Below are positions 55,547 through 64,000 of a stretch of 64,000 bases of DNA, one piece after another. The notes under the pieces were generated by a model. The model did not search any database, was not told where the DNA came from, and worked only from the letters and a program-made list of their open reading frames with translations. A program made the translations under genes and the position numbers. Position 1 is the first letter of the stretch, and the number at the start of each line of letters is the position of its first letter. Location of the stretch: positions 23,767,322 to 23,831,321 of the forward strand of contig OY482853.1 of the NCBI GenBank assembly GCA_960531495.1. The letters run 5' to 3'. Origin of the DNA: Zeus faber. Lineage: Eukaryota > Chordata > Actinopteri > Zeiformes > Zeidae.

Positions 55547-56571
55547 AAAGTATAGGAACATCTTCATTGTGCATACAATTGTTTGCTGACATACTGAGGT
55601 TAATATTTTATAATGCAAACTCATATTACCTAACCTATGTTGGGATGTGTGTGTGTGTGAGAGAGAGAGAGAGTCCAGATTTGACATTGATATTTCTGAA
55701 TAGTAATATATTTATTCAAACATTTACAGTGATATGTACAGAAGCACAGGCTACTCTGGTGATACAGACGCGGGAGTCCAACGGTGACCCCCATTCATAA
55801 TTCTAAAAGCAATATTTTTTTAATGAAGAAATCTAAAAAGAAGCACTTTTTTTCCTTACACTTTAAAACATTTTATTTGCTCCACAAAGAAAATGAGTGT
55901 AATCCGTTTCCCGAGAATAAAACGTGAAACGGTGCGGTTCTCCTGGACGCCACTAGATGGCAGCAGAGGACACTTGAAGCTCATACGTCGACACACCTGT
56001 AAAGATGACCCCTCCTTTGAAATATCACAATTAAATATTGATTATAATGATTATCTCTCCCCACTTTAGACAATAAAATATATTTTTTTTAGGCGTAAAA
56101 AAATAAAAAATAAAAAATAAAAATAATCATCAACACCGTAGACTCCGACAGGTGAAGTTGAATTGAATTTGCCTCAGCAATTTAGCGTGAACTGTGTGGA
56201 AAACATACTTCTGATCTACACATAGTGTCCGGCCTGATGTATTGCTACAGAAATTAGTAAAGTTCAACTCGGGCAAAAGCTGCAACAACTCAGGGTAACT
56301 TGGCGCGTTGTGTCGAAGCCTCCACCTCCTCATCGCAGCCAGGGAGGGGTTGGTCGGAAAACAACTCTTATCTTATTCAAAATCTTTTACAAAACCTGTT
56401 AACCATTTACCTGTAAAACAGCGGACACAAAGTACTCAGAGGAAGAAGTCGATTTTTTAGAGACAACGCAGCCATTCCTCGACTGTCGTTATGTAGGTGG
56501 GTATTGACACAGTGTCTCTTCAACACACACCCTGTGGATAACATCAAGAACCCTCTCACATCTCACACGTT
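55267..56571. other. Spacer between ercc2 and cdc42ep gene
   Basis: It holds a TTA tract (55357-55393), a GT tract (55471-55545), a short GA tract near 55658-55672, and AT-rich sequence with long A/T runs. No exon was recognised. Confidence 0.6.
55471..55545. repeat. (GT)n microsatellite
   Basis: A pure GT tract of about 75 bp, flanked on the left by AT dinucleotides. Confidence 0.97.
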
Positions 56572-56577
56572 TTTATT
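56572..56577 (-). terminator. Candidate polyadenylation signal of the cdc42ep gene
   Basis: Minus-strand AATAAA about 135 nt past the stop codon. Other AATAAA-like signals exist further down in the AT-rich stretch, so a longer 3'UTR is possible. Confidence 0.45.
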
Positions 56578-56709
56578 TTTTTGTTTGTCTCCCAGATCCA
56601 TCCCCTCTTCCTCCGCTGTGCACCGGCAGCGTCACCGGGCCTTGAAAGCGTGACAAAAGCTTGGCGTGTGTATGTAACAGCTTGGACATGGATCTCCTCG
56701 CAGGGGCCC

Positions 56710-57672
56710 TCACAGCTCGCAACCGTCGTCCGCCGTCTTGTAGCGGTCCATGATGCCCAGGACGTCCTCCAGGATGGACGGCCCCAGGTCCAGGTTCAAC
56801 CCGGCCATCGAGTCTGAGCGGGAGACGCCCGGCGGCGGGGACAGGGGCGACGACGGCGACGGCGCGAGCCCCGCCGCGTGGAGCGGAGTGGCCGGGGAAT
56901 CGCTGCGTTCGCTCCTCAGGTCCTCATTGCTCAGCCCGGCGTCGGAGTCCAGGCTGAGGCCCCGCCGCGCGTCCAGGGGCCCGCAGGACTCCGACATGGA
57001 GTCCTCGGAGGAGACCTCGGAGAAGGAGCCCGACGTGGGAACGAGGCGGCGGATGGAGGGGGAGAAGGAGATGTCCCGGCAGGGCTCGGACGCCGGGCGG
57101 CCCGCCCCGCCGCTCTCGGAGAGCGACAGCGCCGGATGCTGGCAGTTGTGGCGGTTCGCCGCGTGACTGTGGCCGTTGCTCTGGCTCTGCCTGTGGCCGT
57201 TGCTCTGGGCCGGGTCGGGCTCGTGGCCGTTGGTGTGCTGGGGAGGCGTGGAGTCCTCCAGGTGGAGGCGTGGCGGCTTGGGCGGAGCCTGCTCGTGGGC
57301 GATGAACACGGGCATGGAGATGGTGGTCTTCAGGAGGCCCGCGGCGGAGTGGCTGTAGTGGTGACCGTTGTAGGAGTAGTCGTGCGAGTTCTGGTCGGCG
57401 GCGAGGGCGTCCTCCAGGTGCCTCTCCATGCTGTGCGTGCGGCCGTGTCCGCTCGGCGGTCGGTTCAAGGAGGTCAGCATGTCCATCTTGCCCTGGAGGA
57501 AGCCCACGTCTCCAAACATGTCCCCCTCGCCCTCCGGCCCCACGTGGGCGCTGTGGCGGACGTCGCCCATGGGAGGACTGATCATGTCCCCTGACAGGAA
57601 GTCGCGTAGCCTCAGCCTCTTCCCTCTCTTGGGAGTCGTGGTTTTTAGGTACATGGGGGTCTTTGCGGGCAT
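56710..57672 (-). CDS. cdc42ep2: CDC42 effector protein (Borg family), cdc42ep2-like
   Basis: A Borg protein binds GTP-loaded CDC42/TC10 and organises septins and actin at the cell cortex. The single coding exon gives 320 aa from ATG 57672. The N-terminus [20 protein letters not shown] resembles CDC42EP2/3, followed by the CRIB motif [15 protein letters not shown] (residues ~35-50) and [10 protein letters not shown]. Mid-protein, TTISMPVF and [12 protein letters not shown] match a CDC42EP2 segment. The C-terminus has the last Borg homology block [20 protein letters not shown]. The middle is long, low-complexity and Asn/His/Ser-rich ([13 protein letters not shown]), making it longer than CDC42EP2 (about 210 aa). 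The frame stays open for 114 codons upstream, but that stretch has no family similarity, so I start at MPAK. In the CRIB the usual Phe-Arg-His-Thr context reads Val-Arg-His-Ser. The paralogue assignment is less sure than the family. Confidence 0.88.
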   Translation of the reverse strand: MPAKTPMYLKTTTPKRGKRLRLRDFLSGDMISPPMGDVRHSAHVGPEGEGDMFGDVGFLQGKMDMLTSLNRPPSGHGRTHSMERHLEDALAADQNSHDYSYNGHHYSHSAAGLLKTTISMPVFIAHEQAPPKPPRLHLEDSTPPQHTNGHEPDPAQSNGHRQSQSNGHSHAANRHNCQHPALSLSESGGAGRPASEPCRDISFSPSIRRLVPTSGSFSEVSSEDSMSESCGPLDARRGLSLDSDAGLSNEDLRSERSDSPATPLHAAGLAPSPSSPLSPPPGVSRSDSMAGLNLDLGPSILEDVLGIMDRYKTADDGCEL

Positions 57673-57839
57673 CTTGCTTTTTTCCGGAAAGCTCAGCGCC
57701 GGAGTTAACTCTAGCCTCCCTGGCGATCGCTCAGGACGTGTCTCTTTTATGTGGAGGGGGACGGGCACCACGCCCTGCGTCCGCTCATCGGATGAAATAG
57801 AGCCTCTTCCCTTGGGATCAAAACGCAAAAGCACAACAA

Positions 57840-58500
57840 ACTTTTTCTTTTTTTTTTTTTTATGAGTCCGCCGTCTGAAATCGGTCCAGCAGGCAACACC
57901 CGACTGAGAGCAGGTCTGCTCCTTCTCCGGAGCAAACGTCCGAGTATCTGGGTCGCTCTGCGAGTAGTGATGGCAACGCCCCGGGGGGGGGGGGGGGGGG
58001 GGGATGTGGCTCACGCAGACATGTGACTGCGGGGGAGAAGAGAGAGGCCCTGACCCCGGATCTGCTCTCCCTCCTTCTCACAGGGAGCCCATGTCCAAAC
58101 AAACACTGGCTCCCCTTCTTCAACAACTCGCGCCCTCCTCTCCTCGCCGCCCCTCTTCTCGGCCCCTCTCACCCCCACTCCCCCCCCACGTGCGCCCACC
58201 TCCGGATAACCGGGACAGGGGCGGCGACGACGACGGCGGCGGCAGCGGCGGCTACGTCGATGAGGGCGGTTGACGATGAAGGAGGATAGCGTCTGGCCGC
58301 CTCTCGCCGCCCGCCGGCCGGCCCTGCCCGCCCTGCCCTGTGAGGCCCGTCGGCCGCGGCTCAGAAACCTCCGGAATGTGGCGGCCAAGCGCGAGAGATC
58401 TGCGTAGGAAAGGGGGGGGACGACACAGAGAGAGGGAGAGAGAGAGAGAGAGAGAGAAGTCAGCGAGGGGGCAGAAAGGAGGGAGGGAGGGAGGGGACAC
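57840..58500 (-). promoter_or_regulatory. GC-rich 5' region of the cdc42ep gene
   Basis: From about 58000 to 58400 the sequence is CpG-dense (GGCGGCGACGACGACGGCGG and CGGCCGGCC patches), with a poly-G run at 57979-58001 and a GA tract near 58430-58457. It is probably a CpG-island promoter or untranslated first exon. No splice junction to the coding exon can be fixed. Confidence 0.4.
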
Positions 58501-58726
58501 AAGACAGATTGAGGGATGGCGAGGGGGATCGAGAGGGGGCGGTGGGGGGAGGAGGAGGGTGAGGCAGAGACGGGGGTAGGGAGGAATGATGGGGGAGTGG
58601 ATTTACAACCTTGCTTTGGGCGAGTCAGAAGACAGTATTATGGGAGAAAAGCACTCAAGGAATCTTGAACGTTTGCTAAGAGGGGTCTGTCTGCCCCCAA
58701 ATGACAGCCCCCCCCCAAAAAAAAAG

Positions 58727-58763
<37 letters not shown>

Positions 58764-58919
58764 TGTGTTGCTGATTCGAGGCATCTGAGTGTGTGTAGGT
58801 TGGTCGTTGCAGTGACTCAATGACTCCATACATGATAATTAGTCATGCATTCCCAAAAACACTGAACGTAGTTAGTGGGAAACACAAATCACCTCCTGGA
58901 AGTCCTCTTGCCCCCTTTC

Positions 58920-58954
<35 letters not shown>

Positions 58955-59083
58955 CGTGCGGCAGCCTGTTATCAGGGAGACATTGTGTGGTGAATTATGG
59001 GATGCCAGTCCAGGTCCCCCCCCCAGGCCCTGTGATCTTGTGATCCCGCCACCGTCCTGTCACCCTGCGGGGGTAAACAGCTT

Positions 59084-59137
<54 letters not shown>

Positions 59138-61443
59138 ACGACCTGTACATTTTTGTGTTGCGACGCACGCATTGTCGCTGTAAGAATTAAGAATCTTTAT
59201 TTGTCTGTATATAGACAAAGAAGCCTGGGGTGGTTTGGAAAATAGAAACAGAGGGGTTTTTTTTTGTCCTACTCAGGTAATCGTGCGCTCCTCGGAGCCC
59301 TGGAGAAGACAAATCTGTCGTTATTAAATGAGATCAATATGGTTTCTACATTGACACATGAGTTTTAAAGCCGAGTCAAAAGGAAACAAACTGTGAAACT
59401 AATGTGTTTCCGAGAAAGTGCTGAGCTTCCTTTTTCATCAGTCTGCCTGTTTTTCAAATGAGACACGACTTTTCAGTGTTTTGTATCAGTTTGATAACAG
59501 TATTTCTGAAAATATATATATATTTTTTTTTTAAATATATATATAATAATTATTATTTTATTTATTTAAGTATCCAATTGACATCACAAAATGTTCAATT
59601 AACAGCCAGGTTCCTACACAACATGAGTAAAAAGGTTCACGTCTCTACAACGGCATTTGAAGCAGTCGTGACATTTTCGGCACCCAAGGTGCATATCTGT
59701 GGTTCGTGTCTACAGCTCAGCTTGGAAGGGACGAATGTCTTCAACATCGAGGTGGAAGTGCAAGAGCTGGAGACTCATTTAGTTTAAGCCTCCGAGGCTC
59801 TTGGCGGAGGATAAACGAGGCTGATGGGGAATGAATACTGAGGAGGAGGGAGAACTTCAGCTGTTTGGATGACGCCTTTCCCCCGAAAGTCCTCAGGCCT
59901 GGTTCACCAGGAGTGCTTATTGATCTATATATATTGATATATCGCAGCCATATTTATTCTCTAGCTGGTCCCATTTTTAACCACATCCTAAATCAAATGT
60001 GTTTCCCGTTGCTTTGAAAAGTGAACGCCGCTCCCTGTTCACCGAACGCCGCTGAGACCCCGCGACACGTCGACGCTCCCTTGCCGCTCAAGTCAGTTCT
60101 CCCTGAGGTGAGACAAACCCATACTACCCATAATACCCATACATACTTCTACTGTGTCCACATTTTTGTCAAGTCCCAGCCTGCACCGTTCCACAGAGGT
60201 TCAGGCGCCGCGACCTTCGCCTCCACCTTCCAGCCGCCTCCGGGGAAGGGAAAAGGGAAATCGGACCTCGGTGCTGAAAGCCGCTCGGGGTTAATTGTAC
60301 AACTTCGATGATCGAGGGCTAAATCTTAACGGCTGCGGACGTGATTACATGGGACCCTCCGCGGGACAACCCATCATCGGGGTGATATTCCCACATGTGC
60401 CGTCGGGGAAATACGCACATGTTCACATGGTTCCACGGTGTTATTCTGTGACTTTTTCCGTCTCAGAGTCATTACTTTATCAGCAAGAGTGTCACATTTT
60501 TAAGCGGCTGAAATGTTTTATAGACAACACAAGGTCACGTGTGGCAGCTCCCGGTCCCCACGGTGTTATTAGTGGAACATGAGTAAAGACTTTGTCATCC
60601 CACGAATGGAACAGCAGAGGAGACGGAACAAAATATCCCCAAAAGGGTGAACATTAACACCCGCGTCGTAGTTGGGAGACTTTTATGCAATGTGACTCGA
60701 AATGAACGCGGTCGTAGGAAACAGGTCGAAGTGGCGACACAGCCGCAGTTCCGCTCTGTCCAAAACATGAGACGAATAAATGGGTTTTTAAATGCGCTTC
60801 CTTTGTTTTCAGGAATGCCCCTTTGGCGGTAGAAAGGTCAATTCGATCGAGTAAAACCTCCAAAACGAGTTTATTTCTTCAGGGGACAAGGGGAGAAAAT
60901 GTCACCAAGAGCCCAAAATCTGGAGAGAAAAAAATAAGAGTTGAATGTTAACTTAAAATAAAATAAAAACGTGTCTCCAGGGGGAATTGGTGTTAAATCA
61001 GGTGTGGGGCCACCTGGAGACTTGGCTCGGCTCTAATAAAGTTACTATCCATTTTTTGTTGCTGTTCAGGACCGGCCCCGGTCCCCCAGGACTCAAGGCG
61101 GAGTTTCTCCAGCACCACCCATGGTGTATCCCCCCGCCGTGTATTTAAAGCAATACAAACACACAGTGCAACAGTGTTGAAACGCGGCACCATGTTATCA
61201 GATGATTATCAGTGAAATACAGGGAGGTCTCTCTCTTGTCTTTTCCGCCTTTTTTCAGATAACCACCTTCGGTGACACTAAAGTATTACTTCACTACGGG
61301 TACGACAACGACCACCGAGGCAACGTATTCTAGATATGCATGATATATCATCGAGCTTCGGTCCTTATCAGTAATTAAGATTAAAATGTCACCGTGGCAC
61401 AAGATGTAATTAGTGGTTGAGGTTCAATCTGTGGGAATGCGCA

Positions 61444-61498
<55 letters not shown>

Positions 61499-61821
61499 CC
61501 ACAGACATTGACACATATTAGCACACGTTTTCAGTTTAGAAGCTTGTTGAGGGGCCGCACGCGTCCTTGATTCCGTCAAAGGGCCACATTCAAGCCAATT
61601 CAACATTTTCTTTTCCCCATTAATTTCCAGAATATGGGTTATTTCTTAAAGTAGGTTCCTTCTCACCACCACCCTTTGCAGGGTAAATTCCAGGTTAATT
61701 ATTTTGGTGTGAAAGGGGCCACTTCGGTTTCATTCCAAGAGTGAAGGCTGCATGAACTTACGGGGCCGCAGATTTCTTGTTTACGGCCACCAGACGCCTG
61801 GGGCCAGCCCTGCATGCTTTA

Positions 61822-61865
<44 letters not shown>

Positions 61866-63115
61866 CACACACGCGCACACACGCACACACACATACCAAT
61901 CCACAAACCTGTATAAGCATGCTGACAACTTTACATGTGTATGAAAGGGCACACACATGCTACAACGTTTATGGGTGACAGTCTATGACAACGATCTGGC
62001 CGAATGTTGGTGGAAACGGTAACCGGGGGGCATGTCTGGTGATGCAACCCGCCACGGAGCTGCATCAACATCTGCTTGTGCGCTCATGACGTCACAGCTC
62101 TGCAGCCCGGAGCAGACGCCTCCAGGTCTGAGCCTCAGGAACTGGGTTACAATAGAGGGACTCCCGCACCCTCTCATCTTGTAGGGATTAAACACACACA
62201 CACGCACACACGCACGCAAGCACGCACGCACGCACACGCACACACACGTTACATCGCCGGGCCGCCCCTCTCATTAACCGCAACCTTGCCTTGCATTCGC
62301 GCGTAATTGCGCACGGTGGGCCAGGGCGGCAGTTGAGAGAAGAACCCTTCGCGTGTCTTATCTGATCCGTTCGCCGTCAACAAAAGAATGAAGAGAATTC
62401 CAATAAAATGCGCCACTCTGGGCGGGTGTGACGTTCAATATACTCTAGGCCTACTGTTGAAAACCAGATAGTGAAAGTGCAAAGTGGCCCCCGCACGCAG
62501 CCTGGGACACGTCCAGCCGGTGGGGAGTTGGTGAAACTGTCATCAACCCGACTGGGAATTTAAGATTTGTTAAAAATAAATAAATACGTCATTCATACCA
62601 GACCTCGGTTTCTCTAGCCCAGTCTCTCTCACGCACACGCACGCTCCTTATGTAATAGCTGCTGCTGAGATCACGCACTCTCCCTGACGACTCCCCCGTT
62701 TGGTTCCAGTGAAACGCAGACATCTCCACGAACTATTTTACTGATAACAACGAGATCCAGCGGAACACGACAGTTACTACAGCTGGTTTGTTTAAAAACA
62801 CATAAATAAAAAAAACACGGCAAAAACGGAGCAAACCTCACAACCACACACAAACGCACCCATGGTTTTAAGGTATTGTTCTAAAATATAATAATAATCC
62901 CCCAAACACCGAACTGTTATTTAAGCTGCTATAGCCGCATTGGCACGGGTCGGGTCGGGTCGGTCCGGTCCGGTTTCATTCCTCCACCTTACATCACCGG
63001 GCTCCTCTTGTCACTAATCTTCTTACCGTGGGAATTCTTGGATCCGTCATCGGGCAGATCGCGACGGTTCGGGCGCGTGTGCGCACATTTGGCACAACAG
63101 GTCTAACGCATCCGC

Positions 63116-63160
<45 letters not shown>

Positions 63161-63400
63161 GCACTGAAAACAACTGTCAAATCAAACACAGTTCTTTGTA
63201 CATGGACACCAACCGCCAAATGTCACGGCAGCCAGATTGTTCCCTTTGTGTCCATAGAGAGAATAGAAGACAACACATCTATTCAACAGTATAATAACAG
63301 TATAACCCATTGAGCGGATTAGGGGGTACTATATATACTATATATAAATATAAATAAATACATATATATATATATAAGGGAAAAACGAGTTTCATCAAAC
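58501..63400. other. Right-hand spacer rich in CA/GT tracts
   Basis: No coding exon was recognised. It contains GT/CA microsatellites at ~58730-58760, 58924-58950, 59083-59134, 61450-61495, 61826-61892 and 63116-63156. A repeat-like AAGAATCTTTATTTGTCTGT is at ~59188. An AT tract is near 59508-59545 and a TA tract at 63329-63376. A possible splice donor follows a CpG-rich patch at ~60110, but no gene can be tied to it. Confidence 0.55.
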
Positions 63401-63419
63401 TAGATCCTACTTGCCTGGT

Positions 63420-63810
63420 TTGTTGTGTTGTTTAACCAGATCACCTTTTCCGGTGCTGGAGCAGCGTTACAGTCCCTGCGTGGACCTCCGCCCGGGGAAG
63501 GTAAACCTCTTACTGCGGAGCTCTGGATCAGCCAGGCTGCGGAGGGAGGGAGGGAGGGAGGGAGGGAGGGGCCGAGGAGGGAGGGAGAAAGTGAAAGGGG
63601 ATCAGGGCTGGCCCTTGAAAAAGATCCCGGGAGCGTGCACACGCGTCACACACACGCGCCCGCGCGCGCGCGCGCAGACGTCGATCCGCGCGCGCGATCC
63701 CGGACAATCGCAAGGGCCAATAAGTTCCGCAGGCCCCCTGTGACGTCACCTGGCAGCGGCGCAGCCCCGCTGTTTGGGCGCCACCAACCAGCTTGACGTC
63801 ACACTGAAAG
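63420..63810. promoter_or_regulatory. GC-rich promoter-like block with two CRE sites
   Basis: The GC-rich patch holds a GGGA tandem (63541-63570), a CG alternating run (63660-63676) and two perfect TGACGTCA sites at 63741-63748 and 63794-63801. It has the look of a CpG-island promoter, possibly a distal first exon of the cdc42ep gene or of a gene beyond the window. Confidence 0.4.
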
Positions 63811-63909
63811 GAGTAAACGCTGAAAAGCAATATTTGTCACTTCAACACAACACACTTCAACACAGCTTCAACGCAACCAAGTTCTGAGGGAATTAAAATT
63901 CACTCTCTA

Positions 63910-64000
63910 TGGTTCCCAACGTGGGCTCCGGGGACCCCCAGGGGGTCCTTCAGGAGGTTCCAGCAAAATGATTAATAGTTCTAGAATGCACAGTAACGAC
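63910..64000 (+). mobile_element. Possible hAT-type element start, cut by window edge
   Basis: The phrase GGTTCCCAACGTGGGCTCCG, followed by GGGACCCCCAGGGGGTCC, resembles the conserved ends of hAT-type DNA transposons in vertebrates. Only one end is visible. Confidence 0.35.

Noticed and set aside
57673..58014. In-frame 114-codon N-terminal extension of the cdc42ep gene
   Set aside because: It has no similarity to Borg proteins and includes a lysine run from a T homopolymer. MPAKTP is the conserved N-terminus, so I treat the rest as 5'UTR or intron.

Overview
The window is vertebrate nuclear DNA, almost certainly from a teleost fish. It has multi-exon genes with GT-AG introns, very long CA/GT/GA/CT microsatellites, CpG-rich promoters, fish-type dispersed repeats and decayed Tc1-type transposon sequence. 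A 200-base run of N (1301-1500) marks an assembly gap. There are no operons, CRISPR arrays or phage-like blocks.

Five protein-coding genes can be read. From left to right: the 3' end of mark4 (+, last four recognisable exons 2718-9942); ckm, muscle creatine kinase (-, 17368 to 13815, with a likely non-coding first exon and TATA box near 18.9 kb); klc3, kinesin light chain 3 (+, 31448-38122, 13 coding exons, 513 aa); ercc2/XPD, the TFIIH helicase (-, 54230 to 42446, 23 exons, 760 aa); and a CDC42 effector protein (Borg family, cdc42ep2-like; -, 57672 to 56710, one coding exon, 320 aa). The order and orientation mark4+ / ckm- / klc3+ / ercc2- match human 19q13.32 as I recall it. The Borg-family gene after ercc2 does not, since PPP1R13L follows ERCC2 in human.

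Between genes: 9.9-13.8 kb is mark4 3'UTR and ckm downstream flank. The stretch from 19 to 28.9 kb is a gene-free interval with dispersed repeats and a broken Tc1/mariner transposase. The stretch from 28.9 to 30.2 kb is a CpG-rich probable klc3 promoter zone with a CRE-type cluster. The stretch from 38.1 to 42.4 kb is the shared downstream flank of the convergent klc3 and ercc2 genes. The stretch from 54.2 to 56.6 kb holds the ercc2 promoter and repeats. From 57.8 to 64 kb lies the cdc42ep 5' region, a repeat-rich spacer, and at the far right a second GC-rich promoter-like block with two perfect CRE sites.

The neighbouring genes do unrelated jobs: microtubule-affinity kinase, muscle energy buffering, kinesin cargo adaptor, transcription/repair helicase and septin/actin regulator. 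They are linked by old synteny, not by a pathway. I found no new multi-gene system. The most notable observations are: (1) two mark4 exons that are open and apparently conserved in two reading frames, chosen by an 83-nt alternative exon; (2) a serine in place of one of the four iron-sulphur cysteines of XPD; (3) an apparent 1-base frameshift in a mark4 exon; and (4) an extra intron in ckm.
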